DNA of 64,000 bases, taken from contig CANMBS010000018.1 of the NCBI GenBank assembly GCA_947496145.1, positions 1-64,000 on the forward strand, written 5' to 3'. The notes beneath the pieces were generated by a model. The model had not been told where the DNA came from. It made no database searches and was given only the letters and a program-made list of their open reading frames with translations. This stretch comes from an uncultured Pseudovibrio sp. (GTDB lineage: Bacteria > Pseudomonadota > Alphaproteobacteria > Rhizobiales > Stappiaceae). Below are positions 38,066 to 47,537 of this stretch, one piece after another. Numbering within the stretch: the first letter of the stretch is position 1; each line of letters starts with the position of its first letter. The translations under genes and the position numbers were made by a program.

Positions 38066-39649
38066 ATGGTTGGAACACATACTGGAGTACCATCAGGCAC
38101 CATGAATTTTGATATGCTCGTGAACCATCTGGAGAAGGTGGACACCGGCATTCCGCTATTTAAAGACCTTGGCGGACGAGCTTTCAGCAATCCGCAGGTT
38201 GCAAAGCGCACCCGCCAGTTTGCAAAGGGCCTGCAAGACCTTGGACTTGAACCGGGCGCTCGCGTTGCCATTCTCAGCCTCAACTCGGTTGAGTATGTGG
38301 AAGTGATGATCGGCACCATGATTGCGGGCATGATCTCCGTCCCGCTCAACATCCGCTGGTCTGCTGACGAGTTGCTTTACGCCATCGGTCATTCAAGCAT
38401 GGAAGCAATCGTTTATGACGACACGTTCGCGCCCATGGTTGCAGCAATCAAAGAGCGAGCTGAGAGCCTGAAGCATTTCATCTATATAGGAGAGAAAGAA
38501 CAGCCGGAAGGCACTGTTGCCTATGCGGACTGCCTGAGCGAACCGATTGAACTGGAGCTGAGCCGTGATGTGGAGACGGAATGCTTCATGAGTTATACCG
38601 GCGGCACCACCGGCTTCCCGAAAGGTGTGGTGCACACGCACAAATCCATGCTGGCCAGCGCCAGTATTGTGGCGGCGAATGGTCTTCCTTACCGTAACCG
38701 TCTGGCAATGATGGTGATGCCGCTGTTCCACCTCTCAGGATACGGCCTTTTACTGGCTCGTCTCATACAGAACAAGCCGTCTCTGATGGTCCCCATGTTC
38801 CGCCCGGATATTGTGGTGGCTGCGGTTAAGGCGTTTGAAGTATCGTCATTCCTCATGGCTCCGGCCATGTTTCAGATGCTGATTCATTCGCCGGAATTTA
38901 AGTCAGAAGATTTTCTGCGTGTTGCACAGATTGTTTATGGTGCCTCTCCGATCTCGGAAGGGCTTTTGAAGCTGGTGCAGGAGAAATTCCCTGAGACAGA
39001 GCTTGTACAGGTCTACGGCATGACAGAGGCAGGTGCAGGTACCTTCCTGCATCCTCAGTTCCACAGTGGTGAGCTGATGAAGCTGGGAGCAGCTGGTCAG
39101 TCTGCCTCCCCGCTCATTCAACTGCGCATTGAAGATGATGACGGTAATGAGCTGCCACCAAATGCCGTTGGTGAGGTGGTACTCTACTCTCCTGCTGTGA
39201 TGTGCCGCTATTACGACGCACCGGAACAGACCGCAGCCGTGCTGAAGAATGGCGGCTATCGCACCGGTGATGTGGGCATGGTGGATGACATGGGCATCCT
39301 TTCTCTGAAAGACCGTAAGAAAGACATGATCATTACTGGTGCAGAGAATGTGTACACCGCTGAGGTGGAAAGTGCGATCTCTACGCATCCGGATGTGTCC
39401 ATGGTGGCGGTGATTGGCATCCCCGATGAAACCTATGGTGAGGCTGTTCATGCGGTGATCGTGCCAAAGGAAGGCAGGGAGCTAACCTTTGATGAGATCC
39501 GTGCCCACACCAAAGAGCGCATCGCTGGTTACAAATGCCCGCGCTCCATGTCTGTGGTGGAGGAGTTGCCGCTTTCTGCCATGAATAAAGTTTTGAAGAA
39601 TAAACTCCGCGAGCCGTTCTGGGACAAGCATGGCCGCGAGATTGCCTGA
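38066..39649 (+). CDS. Acyl-CoA synthetase (AMP-forming)
   Basis: This 527-residue ANL-superfamily enzyme has the phosphate-binding P-loop SYTGGTTGFPKGV, QVYGMTEAG, and the adenylate motif GYRTGDVG. A C-terminal lysine loop includes PLSAMNKVLKNKLR. It activates a fatty or aromatic acid for the beta-oxidation enzymes encoded downstream. The ATG at 38066 follows GGGAGGGG; an in-frame TTG at 37997 is less likely. The acid chain length is unknown. Confidence 0.92.
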   Translation: MVGTHTGVPSGTMNFDMLVNHLEKVDTGIPLFKDLGGRAFSNPQVAKRTRQFAKGLQDLGLEPGARVAILSLNSVEYVEVMIGTMIAGMISVPLNIRWSADELLYAIGHSSMEAIVYDDTFAPMVAAIKERAESLKHFIYIGEKEQPEGTVAYADCLSEPIELELSRDVETECFMSYTGGTTGFPKGVVHTHKSMLASASIVAANGLPYRNRLAMMVMPLFHLSGYGLLLARLIQNKPSLMVPMFRPDIVVAAVKAFEVSSFLMAPAMFQMLIHSPEFKSEDFLRVAQIVYGASPISEGLLKLVQEKFPETELVQVYGMTEAGAGTFLHPQFHSGELMKLGAAGQSASPLIQLRIEDDDGNELPPNAVGEVVLYSPAVMCRYYDAPEQTAAVLKNGGYRTGDVGMVDDMGILSLKDRKKDMIITGAENVYTAEVESAISTHPDVSMVAVIGIPDETYGEAVHAVIVPKEGRELTFDEIRAHTKERIAGYKCPRSMSVVEELPLSAMNKVLKNKLREPFWDKHGREIA

Positions 39650-39719
39650 GTTTAGCCGGGGCGGCTCGTTCACCCCGGCACCTAACCATTTTGAAGACCA
39701 ACAGATACGGTAGATACAT

Positions 39720-40928
39720 ATGGCGACGACAGCTTATGTCTATGATGCGATCCGAACTCCTCGTTCCAAAGGAAAACCGGATGGCTCTCTTAACGAAGTC
39801 AAACCAATCAATCTGGTAACAACCCTGCTAGATGAAATGCAGACCAGACACGACCTTGATACCTCACGGGTGGATGATGTTGTCATGGGCTGTGTGACGC
39901 CTATCCGTGAGCAAGGGGCCGTTCTGCCTAAGATTGCCTTGCAGAAAGCGGGGTGGGACCAGACTGTGGCGGGCGCTCAGGTCAACCGTTTCTGTGCCTC
40001 TGGTCTGGATACCTTCAATTCAGCTGCTGCCCGCATCGCCTCCGGCTGGGAAGATATGATCTGCGCAGGCGGGTATGAAAGCATGAGCCGCGTGCCCATG
40101 GGGAGTGATGGCGGCCCTTTCAGCGAAGACCCTGAAACAGTGTTTGCGACTGGCTTTGTACCGCAAGGCATTGGCGCAGACCTGATCGCCACTATTGAGG
40201 GCTGGAGCCGCGAAGATGTAGACGCTGCAGCACTTGCCAGCCAGCAGCGTGCAGCTCACGCCTGTGATAATGGCTGGTTCGACAAGTCGGTTGTGCCGGT
40301 CAAAGATGAGAGTGGCATTGTCATTTTAGAAAAAGACGACTTCATCAAACCACAGACCAGCATGCAGGGTCTCGCAGGTTTACACCCTAGTTTCGAAAAA
40401 CACGGTGCCATGGGATGTGATGCTGTCGCGCTTGCGCAGTATCCCGAAGTTGAGAAAATCAATCACGTTCACACCGCGGGCAATTCCTCCGGTATTGTTG
40501 ATGGAGCAGCTTTAATCCTGCTTGGCAGTGAACAGGCAGGCAAGGACATGGGTCTCACCCCACGCGCCCGTGTGCTTTCAGTCGCAGTCACAGCTTCTGA
40601 CCCAACCATCATGCTCACGGCCCCCGGACCAGCCTCTCAAAAGGCTCTGGCTAAGGCTGGCCTGACCATTGACGACATCGATCTGGTCGAGATCAACGAA
40701 GCCTTTGCTTCTGTCATGCTGCGTTTGCAAAAAGACCTCAACGTGCCGGATGAGAAGCTGAATGTTGTCGGCGGTGCAATCGCCATGGGTCACCCACTGG
40801 GCGCAACCGGAGGCATGCTGGTGTCCACCATGATCGACGAGCTGGAGCGCCGCAACCAGAAGCGGGCGCTGATCACCATGTGTGTTGGCGGTGGCATGGG
40901 CATCGCCTCCATCATAGAGCGGGTATAA
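39720..40928 (+). CDS. Acetyl-CoA acyltransferase (beta-oxidation thiolase)
   Basis: This 402-residue thiolase has C92 in [26 protein letters not shown] and the C-terminal CVGGGMG. It cleaves 3-ketoacyl-CoA. The gene is followed 11 bp later by a FadB/J-type multifunctional protein, so the two form the usual beta-oxidation pair. The active-site sequence differs from the AtoB-type thiolase at 13880. Confidence 0.93.
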   Translation: MATTAYVYDAIRTPRSKGKPDGSLNEVKPINLVTTLLDEMQTRHDLDTSRVDDVVMGCVTPIREQGAVLPKIALQKAGWDQTVAGAQVNRFCASGLDTFNSAAARIASGWEDMICAGGYESMSRVPMGSDGGPFSEDPETVFATGFVPQGIGADLIATIEGWSREDVDAAALASQQRAAHACDNGWFDKSVVPVKDESGIVILEKDDFIKPQTSMQGLAGLHPSFEKHGAMGCDAVALAQYPEVEKINHVHTAGNSSGIVDGAALILLGSEQAGKDMGLTPRARVLSVAVTASDPTIMLTAPGPASQKALAKAGLTIDDIDLVEINEAFASVMLRLQKDLNVPDEKLNVVGGAIAMGHPLGATGGMLVSTMIDELERRNQKRALITMCVGGGMGIASIIERV

Positions 40929-40939
40929 CGGGGAAGAAC

Positions 40940-43087
40940 ATGTCTGAATACATTTACGAAAAAGACGCGGACGGCATTGTTACGATCACGTTCGACTCTC
41001 AGGACAAATCCGCAAACACCATGACACGGGCATGGTTTGAAGGCATGAAAGAGCTGATGGCTAAGCTGTCTGCTGAAGAGGGCCTCATCGGAGTTATTAT
41101 CGCCTCCGCAAAAAAGACGTTCTTCGCCGGTGGTGATCTGGAAGAGATGCTTAATGGCAGCATGGAGCCGGAAGACATCTTCGCCTACGTGGAAGAGATG
41201 AAAGCGCCTCTGCGCCAACTGGAAAAACTGCCGGTACCAGTAGTTGCGGCTATCAACGGGGCGGCTCTGGGCGGCGGCTATGAGATTTGCCTCGCCTGTA
41301 ACCATCGCGTTCTGCTCAACTCACCAAAGGCTGTCGTTGGTCTGCCCGAAGCAACCCTTGGCCTGTTGCCGGGCGCGGGCGGTGTGGTTCGTCTCACTGC
41401 AAAGCTGGGTCTGGAAGCTGCATTGCCGCTGCTGGCAGAAGGCAAACAGTTGAGGCAGGAAAAGGCACTGAAAGCGGGACTGGTGGAAGAGCTGGTCGAT
41501 ACGCCGGAAGAGTTGATCCCCGCTGCAAAAACATGGATTAAAGCTAACCCTGATGCGGCGGCTCAGCCCTGGGATCAAAAAGGCTTCCGTTATCCGGGTG
41601 GTAATGCTGATAGCGGCAAGGTACGGATGGTCGCTGCAATGGCACCGACCATGCTTTACGCTAAAACCCGCGGCCTGATGCCTGCGCCGGAAAAGGTGAT
41701 GGACATTGCCGTCAATTCCATGCGCATGGGGTTTGACAGTGCACTGCGTAATGAAAGCCGTGGCTTTGCAACCCTGCTGCGCTCCACTGAGGCCCGTGCA
41801 GCCATCACCACCTTCTTCTTCGGCATGCAGGCCATCAAGTCCGGCAAGGTCCGCCCTCAGGGGGAACAATGGAAAGCAGGCAGTTCCGCAATCCTCGGCG
41901 CTGGCATGATGGGGTCCGGCATCGCATGGGCGCATGCCAGCCGCAACCTGCCAACTGCGCTCAAGGACATGAGCCTTGAAAATGCGGAGAAAGGCAAGGG
42001 CTACTCTGTAAAACTGGCGGACAAAGCCATTAAGCGTGGCCGCATGGATGAAGCTCAGAAGGAAGCTCTGCTCAGCTGCATTACGCCAGCAGACAGTGAT
42101 GAGACATTCGCAGGAACCGATATCATCATTGAGGCGGTTTTTGAGGATATCTCACTGAAAGAGAAGGTTATTCCTGAAACCTACAAGCAGCTGTCCGAAA
42201 ACGGTATCTACGGTTCCAACACCTCCACGCTGCCGATTTCCATTCTGGCAGAAACATGTCCTGATCCGAGCCGCTTCATCGGTCTGCATTTCTTCTCGCC
42301 AGTTGATAAGATGAAGATCGTTGAGATCATCGTTGGTGACAAGACCAGCGAAGAGACCCTGCGCAAGGCTTACGATTATGTGCAGCAGATCGGTTATCTG
42401 CCAATCGTGGTCAACGACAAGCGCGGCTTCTTTACCAGCCGCGTCTTCGGCACCTATCTGGATGAAGGTATGGCCCTGATGCGCGATGGTATGAGCCCGG
42501 TCGCAATTGAACGGGCAGCATGGAAGATCGGCATGCCGGTTGGTCCGCTGGCTGTGCACGATGAAGTTTCCATGGTGTTGACCAAGAAAATCCATGAAAC
42601 TCACATTGCTCTGGACAAACGCCTTGGCGTCGAAAACGGCTTCCCGGCAGATGACAGCTCCAACGTGAAGGTTGGACAGTCTCTGGTGAATATGGGTCGT
42701 GGTGGACGACATTACGGTGGTGGCTTTTACGAGTATGCTGAGGACGGCTCCAAAAAACTCTGGGATGGTCTTTCCCAGTTCAAGGAACGGGATCTGAACG
42801 TTTCCATGCAGGATGCGGAAGATCGCATGATGTACCGTCAGGCCATCGAGACACTGCGCTGTCTGGATGAAGGTGTGCTGCGTACCGAGGTGGAAGCCAA
42901 TATCGGTTCCATCTTCGCTATCGGTTTCCCGGCTCATACAGGCGGCGCGCTCCAGTTCATTCATGGCATTGGCCTTGAGGCATTCAGGAAACGCGCTGAT
43001 GAGCTGGCAGCAGCATACGGTCCGCGCTTTGAAGTTACTCCCGCTGCTCTTGATAAGCTGCGCGCAAAAGCAATGGCTGCGGCCTGA
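40940..43087 (+). CDS. Multifunctional beta-oxidation protein (enoyl-CoA hydratase/3-hydroxyacyl-CoA dehydrogenase)
   Basis: The protein has 715 residues. The N-terminal crotonase domain (1-~190) has AALGGGYEICLACN and PEATLGLLPGAGG with the catalytic glutamates. The NAD-binding domain starts near 315 with AILGAGMMGSGIAWA. The dehydrogenase part includes SNTSTLPI and GLHFFSPVDKMKIVEII. It is a FadB/FadJ-type protein that, with the adjacent thiolase, completes fatty-acid beta-oxidation. The ATG at 40940 has GAAGAA upstream. Confidence 0.94.
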   Translation: MSEYIYEKDADGIVTITFDSQDKSANTMTRAWFEGMKELMAKLSAEEGLIGVIIASAKKTFFAGGDLEEMLNGSMEPEDIFAYVEEMKAPLRQLEKLPVPVVAAINGAALGGGYEICLACNHRVLLNSPKAVVGLPEATLGLLPGAGGVVRLTAKLGLEAALPLLAEGKQLRQEKALKAGLVEELVDTPEELIPAAKTWIKANPDAAAQPWDQKGFRYPGGNADSGKVRMVAAMAPTMLYAKTRGLMPAPEKVMDIAVNSMRMGFDSALRNESRGFATLLRSTEARAAITTFFFGMQAIKSGKVRPQGEQWKAGSSAILGAGMMGSGIAWAHASRNLPTALKDMSLENAEKGKGYSVKLADKAIKRGRMDEAQKEALLSCITPADSDETFAGTDIIIEAVFEDISLKEKVIPETYKQLSENGIYGSNTSTLPISILAETCPDPSRFIGLHFFSPVDKMKIVEIIVGDKTSEETLRKAYDYVQQIGYLPIVVNDKRGFFTSRVFGTYLDEGMALMRDGMSPVAIERAAWKIGMPVGPLAVHDEVSMVLTKKIHETHIALDKRLGVENGFPADDSSNVKVGQSLVNMGRGGRHYGGGFYEYAEDGSKKLWDGLSQFKERDLNVSMQDAEDRMMYRQAIETLRCLDEGVLRTEVEANIGSIFAIGFPAHTGGALQFIHGIGLEAFRKRADELAAAYGPRFEVTPAALDKLRAKAMAAA

Positions 43088-43153
43088 AAGACTTAAACGG
43101 CCCTTCCCGCTTTGGGCCGAGCAACTGGTGGGAGATGTATTCTCCCGCCTTTT

Positions 43154-44734
43154 TCATTTGGGCTCTTTACTGGTTAAAGCCTGATAGAACGGTTTGCTCT
43201 TCAGTAATTTCTGGTTTTCCTCATCCAGCTCTTTGCCCCCAACAGCACCACCTCGTGAGCCTTCCTCATTGCGGAAAGTTGCAAAGCTCATGCCTTCCAG
43301 TCCTGCATCAGAATCCGGAATATTGCCCGGTTGTATACCGGCAGCTTCCAGCTCTTGTTCCATCAGTTTGAGGAAGAAGGCAAAATCTTCTGCCCCATCA
43401 GGAAAGCTAGTATCCTTTGTGAAGGGGTAAAGTGTAATTTGTGCCCCTTGAGTAATACGGGCATGCCCAGCCTTAAGCTGAGCCAGTTGCTCTTTGTCGT
43501 GCTCGCTGTCACCCGAGTATCTCCCAAGATCTTCATCAAGCGCCGCCTGAGCACCTTGCAGGCTTGTCACTTTAAAAGAGAGGAACGGGTTGTCTGGTGA
43601 CAATAACAAGGGTGTCAGAATATTTCCTGCCTGTTGAAGCTGATCAATCTGAACACTCATATGAATTTTATTGCCGCCCTGATCATATTCAGGGTCATCG
43701 ATAACTGGTTTGCCGTTATCTCCAAGTTTTTCAAAACCGGAAAAAGTTGCCGAGAATGAACCGGAAGCAATTTTGTGTGTGGAGTTTTCCAGTTTCTTAC
43801 GCGCCGCATCTATCTGTTGCTTAAGGCGTTCTTGACCTTCTTTATCCGTATAGGGAATCTTATAGCGCTGATCGTTTAAACGATGCACTTCCATCAGCAC
43901 CTCATGAGAGTCTGCTACTGAATTATCACCGGTGTAAGCCCGGAGTTCTTTCTCTTTGCCTTCCTTCTTGATCTCAGCAGTTGGCTTGACTTTCAGCGTA
44001 GCTTCTAAAGCTCCAAGATAGGCTGACATATCCAGAAATGTCTTGCGACTGTCTTTTATTTCTCCCGCTTTCAATTGTGCTTCCGCCTTGTCTGCAAGAG
44101 TTCCAACCAAACCGGTCAATCTGCCAAACTCTTCTTGCCGTACCTGCGAATAAGCTTCTACATCAAAGTTTGCCAGATACTTCAAACGTGCTCTTGTTGC
44201 TGCCAGCTCCTGTTTGCGATGTAAAAGTGTGCAAGCTGAAGCAACACCGCGAGCGTATGTTTTTTCGATCTCCTTTAAGGACAAATCAGCGCTGTCCAGA
44301 GCGTCTGCCGCGCCAGAAATGTTGTGCTGTTTATTCAGCTCTTCTGCCTTGCTTAAAAACACATCTGTATTCTCGATGAATTTGTCAAATATCTCCAGAT
44401 CCCGGATGTCCTTAAAGATCTGCCTGCGCTTTCTGTAGTTCTGGAACTTGCCTTGCACCCTTCTGATCTGCGAGCTGAGGTCTGAAGGAGTATCTGGTAT
44501 TGGCTCATGCTGAACAGATTCCTCGTGCTGAGAAGATTGAGGTTCAGTTGATCCTGAACCGTCAATGACATCCTCCCCAACGCCATTTGATTTTGCGGTT
44601 ACTACAGCTTCTTCAGATGTTTCCTCTTGACCCTCATCGTGATCAATCTTCAAAATCTCAGAGACAGACTGAATCCAAGCCTCTTCCTTCGGATTGCCAG
44701 AGACTTTTTTTGCTTCACCTTTATTCTTGGGCAT
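43154..44734 (-). CDS. Probable phosphothreonine lyase effector (OspF/SpvC/HopAI1 type) with long N-terminal extension
   Basis: The protein has 526 residues and no signal peptide. Residues 1-~85 are Ser/Glu/Gln-rich and look disordered, as in type III secreted proteins. Residues ~88-250 are helical and charged. The last ~170 residues resemble OspF/SpvC enzymes, which irreversibly remove phosphate from phosphothreonine of MAP kinases by beta-elimination. K356 and H358 (KIHMS), K388 (FKVTS), R426, Y436 (GAQITLY) and R488 (FRNEE) align with K104, H106, K136, R148, Y158 and R213 of SpvC. The intervals H-K (30) and R-Y (10) are identical, while K-R carries a ~26-residue insertion. Family members are usually ~240-270 residues, so the N-terminus is exceptional. 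No secretion genes are adjacent. Confidence 0.8.
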   Translation of the reverse strand: MPKNKGEAKKVSGNPKEEAWIQSVSEILKIDHDEGQEETSEEAVVTAKSNGVGEDVIDGSGSTEPQSSQHEESVQHEPIPDTPSDLSSQIRRVQGKFQNYRKRRQIFKDIRDLEIFDKFIENTDVFLSKAEELNKQHNISGAADALDSADLSLKEIEKTYARGVASACTLLHRKQELAATRARLKYLANFDVEAYSQVRQEEFGRLTGLVGTLADKAEAQLKAGEIKDSRKTFLDMSAYLGALEATLKVKPTAEIKKEGKEKELRAYTGDNSVADSHEVLMEVHRLNDQRYKIPYTDKEGQERLKQQIDAARKKLENSTHKIASGSFSATFSGFEKLGDNGKPVIDDPEYDQGGNKIHMSVQIDQLQQAGNILTPLLLSPDNPFLSFKVTSLQGAQAALDEDLGRYSGDSEHDKEQLAQLKAGHARITQGAQITLYPFTKDTSFPDGAEDFAFFLKLMEQELEAAGIQPGNIPDSDAGLEGMSFATFRNEEGSRGGAVGGKELDEENQKLLKSKPFYQALTSKEPK

Positions 44735-45558
44735 CAACGCACTCCATTAGAGGTCGAAGGAACACTGGCATTTTGGTGTATTCTGCCCATAAGCAATATG
44801 ACTGCGTAATTTCATGGAGAACACGAGATCAAAAGAAATGATAAAATCTGGCCTAGCAAAGCTGAATGGGCCAACTAAGAGATACAGCTATTCAAATCTG
44901 CTTGATGTTGCAATGCACAATGTGCATACAAAAGAACGCAAAAAAACTCAAAAAAACGCACGGTTTTGTAGCTAGATTTTGAGGAGTAGATGAACATGAC
45001 TCATCTATCTACTGTTCTCTTCAGGGCAATCCTGAGGTGTTCAATCATTACTGAGAAAAGTTATCAACCGCGACCTTGCATAGCTGCTATGCAATAAGTC
45101 GGCACCAAATGCATAACAAAGTAACTACCGCACCTTTTAAAATAAATAATCGCATTAAGATTACCGAAAATAACACTTTCAAGAAATTATGTTAAATTAA
45201 TTACCTCCTTGATAATTTTAGCCCCTCCCCTGCACTGAGATATCAATAGTTCACAGAGTGGTACTCGCGAAAAAGGCAGTGAGTTAGCATTATTCTGGCA
45301 CCGAAATAGTAATATGTGTTTAAAATACAGAAAAGAACATTCAAGCAAAATCAAAATCGAAAAAATAGCAAAATTTTACTTATATTTGCTATATCAGATT
45401 GAGTTATACATAAATCAACTCACACAAAACCTCTACCAATACCTTAGATAAGTTATATTGCGTAACTTCCTGTGCGAAAGAAATCTTGACTTGGTTTCCA
45501 ATGTGGTTTCATATGTAGTTGCTATCAAGAGATATGCAATAGAAATGAGGATTAGGCT
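44735..45558. other. AT-rich intergenic region with phased AACGCA repeats
   Basis: The region separates the effector gene from the tna leader. AACGCA occurs at 44935 and 44955, with AACTCA at 44945, again on a 10-bp grid. A candidate promoter for tna has TTGACT at 45486 with an AT-rich -10 region near 45509-45515, about 45 bp before the leader peptide start. No other gene was found in the ~800 bp. Confidence 0.5.
44935..44960. repeat. Helically phased AACGCA repeats, site 2
   Basis: The words AACGCA, AACTCA and AACGCA start at 44935, 44945 and 44955, exactly 10 bp apart. They lie about 200 bp upstream of the effector gene, which reads away on the minus strand. The same word forms site 1 at 12121 and site 3 at 53440. 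Confidence 0.6.
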
Positions 45559-45669
45559 ATGAGCCGCTCTGTACTGGTTCTTCAGTATCGCAGTAAAAAG
45601 AGATATGCGTGGTTTACGGAAGACATTCGTCTTGCCTATGACTTTCCGAGTATCTGGCGTAAGCCATAA
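45559..45669 (+). CDS. tnaC: TnaC-like leader peptide of the tryptophanase operon
   Basis: This 36-codon frame lies ahead of tnaA with GAGG 8 bases before the ATG. It contains WFTEDIRLAYDFP. W18, F19, D22 and P30 fall at the same intervals as W12, F13, D16 and P24 of E. coli TnaC (W to P, 12). Unlike E. coli, six residues follow (SIWRKP), with a second Trp and a Pro directly before the stop. Trp-dependent ribosome stalling that prevents Rho termination in the 380-bp leader is inferred from the E. coli mechanism. Confidence 0.65.
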   Translation: MSRSVLVLQYRSKKRYAWFTEDIRLAYDFPSIWRKP

Positions 45670-46049
45670 AATCCATCAGTCACCTTTGAAAATTGAATAT
45701 TGAGTGCTCATTTTACTTGAGGCAGCAGGATAATTACGTCCTCTTGCTAATGTCGGTTGGCGGTTTGGTATTAGCCTGCGTTTTCCGAATGGCCTTAGTA
45801 AGCATATGAGTGATGGCGAAGGGCCTGTTTCAGCAGGTCCGGGAAAGCCGCATTTCGTATTCAAACCAAGTGACTGCTGCGATTATTTTTCAATTAGAAG
45901 AGAAAACCGCCTGTATTTTCAGGCAAGTAGTGCTTTACACCGCAAGTTCTGGAGTGCGCCCTAACCCATGTGCACCTGCGTTGCTCCAGACGTCGGAACT
46001 GTTTGTTGGCATTGCCACTGCAGGGTAAAAACAACTTAAGGATAAGACG
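45670..46049 (+). promoter_or_regulatory. tna leader region between tnaC and tnaA
   Basis: This 380-bp untranslated stretch has no convincing gene and no hairpin with T run. In E. coli the comparable segment holds a Rho loading site and pause sites, and the same role is proposed here. The tnaA ribosome binding site AAGGATAAG lies at its end. Confidence 0.45.
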
Positions 46050-47456
46050 ATGAAACGTATTCCAGAGCCATTCCGCATCAAAATGGTTGAACCAATTAAG
46101 ATGACCACTAAGGAATACCGCAGGAAAGCTCTCGCGGAAGCTGGTTACAATCCATTCGCACTGAAGTCTGAAGACGTTTACATTGACCTTCTGACAGATT
46201 CCGGCACCGGTGCGATGTCTGACAATCAGTGGGCTGGCCTTATGAAGGGCGATGAAGCTTACGCTGGTTCCAAGAACTTCTATAACCTGAAAGATGCTGT
46301 TCATCACTTCTTCCGCTACGAATACCTGATCCCAACCCACCAGGGTCGTGGTGCTGAGCAGATCCTGTTCCCGGCATTGCTGAACCGTCAGAAGGAAATC
46401 CGTGGCGGCGGTGAAGATACACAGCCAGTGTTCATCTCCAACTACCACTTCGACACCACAGCTGCTCACGTTGAGCTGAATGGTGCGAAGGCAATCAATG
46501 TTGTGACTGAAAAAGCTTTCGACACAACAACTTACTATGACTGGAAAGGTGACTTCGATCTCGAAAAACTCGAAGCAGCTATTGCAGAACACGGTGCGAA
46601 AAACGTTGCAGCAATTATCACGACTGTGACTTGTAACTCTTCTGGTGGTCAGCCGGTCTCTCTGGCAAACATGCGTGCAGTCTACGAAATCGCTCAGAAA
46701 AACGACATTCCGGTTGTTATTGACTCTGCCCGTTATTGTGAAAACGCTTACTTCATCAAGCAGCGTGAGGAAGGTTACGCGGATGTGTCTGTCACCGATA
46801 TCATTCGTGAAATGTACTCCTACGGCGATATGCTCACCATGTCTGCAAAAAAGGACCCTCTCGTAAACATTGGCGGCATGTGCGCAATCCGTGAGAAAAA
46901 AGAACTCTTCCAGGCAGTACAAACCCTCTGTGTTCCAATGGAAGGCTTCGTAACATATGGCGGTCTTGCTGGTCGTGATATGGAGGCACTTGCACGCGGC
47001 ATGCATGAAGGTGCAGACGAGGACTTCCTCTCTTACCGCATTGGTCAGGTCAAGTATCTGGGTGACCGCCTCGTCGAAGGTGGCGTGCCTATTCAGTACC
47101 CAACCGGCGGCCACGCCGTGTTCGTTGATGCGAAGAAGATCATGACCCACATTCCGGGTCATCAGTTCCCTGCACAGGCTCTGATCAACGCGCTTTATAT
47201 CGAATCCGGTGTTCGCGCTGTTGAGATCGGTTCCTTCCTGCTTGGTCGTGATCCTGAAACCGGTGAGCAGAAAGAGTCTCCGCTTGAACTGATGCGTCTG
47301 ACCATTCCGCGTCGTGTATATACCAACGACCACATGGACTACATCGCTGACGCTCTGATCGAAGTTGCGAAAAACGCTGAAGACTACAAAGGCTTTGACT
47401 TTGAATACGAGCCACCAGTTCTGCGCCACTTCACTGCTCGTCTGAAGCCACTATAA
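46050..47456 (+). CDS. tnaA: Tryptophanase
   Basis: This 468-residue PLP enzyme cleaves tryptophan to indole, pyruvate and ammonia. It has the family start [33 protein letters not shown], the PLP-lysine motif SAKKD, and a C-terminal LRHFTARL. Tyrosine phenol-lyase is the close alternative. However, [33 protein letters not shown] and the C-terminus resemble TnaA more than Tpl. It is preceded by a TnaC-like leader and followed by a tryptophan-type permease gene. Confidence 0.9.
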   Translation: MKRIPEPFRIKMVEPIKMTTKEYRRKALAEAGYNPFALKSEDVYIDLLTDSGTGAMSDNQWAGLMKGDEAYAGSKNFYNLKDAVHHFFRYEYLIPTHQGRGAEQILFPALLNRQKEIRGGGEDTQPVFISNYHFDTTAAHVELNGAKAINVVTEKAFDTTTYYDWKGDFDLEKLEAAIAEHGAKNVAAIITTVTCNSSGGQPVSLANMRAVYEIAQKNDIPVVIDSARYCENAYFIKQREEGYADVSVTDIIREMYSYGDMLTMSAKKDPLVNIGGMCAIREKKELFQAVQTLCVPMEGFVTYGGLAGRDMEALARGMHEGADEDFLSYRIGQVKYLGDRLVEGGVPIQYPTGGHAVFVDAKKIMTHIPGHQFPAQALINALYIESGVRAVEIGSFLLGRDPETGEQKESPLELMRLTIPRRVYTNDHMDYIADALIEVAKNAEDYKGFDFEYEPPVLRHFTARLKPL

Positions 47457-47465
47457 AAAATAACA

Positions 47466-47493
47466 GGGGGAGGTGCAGGGCAGCGCCTCCCCC
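47466..47493 (+). other. G/C-rich hairpin between tnaA and tnaB
   Basis: GGGGGAGGTGC pairs with GCGCCTCCCCC and is followed by TTT, 9 bp after the tnaA stop. It may partially terminate or protect the tnaA message, so that the enzyme is made in excess over the permease. Confidence 0.7.
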
Positions 47494-47537
47494 TTTCCTC
47501 ACGGATATAACAAAAATGCTTCACGGGAGAGAAGTAA

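Noticed and set aside
45894-47429. A 511-codon open frame on the minus strand
   Set aside because: It lies fully antisense to tnaA, which has clear tryptophanase motifs. Its translation is rich in Cys, His, Phe and Val, typical of a shadow frame.
46050-47456. Tyrosine phenol-lyase as the identity of the PLP lyase
   Set aside because: Several blocks, including [16 protein letters not shown] and the C-terminus, resemble tryptophanase more. The TnaC-like leader and TnaB-like permease support this. Activity on tyrosine is still possible.
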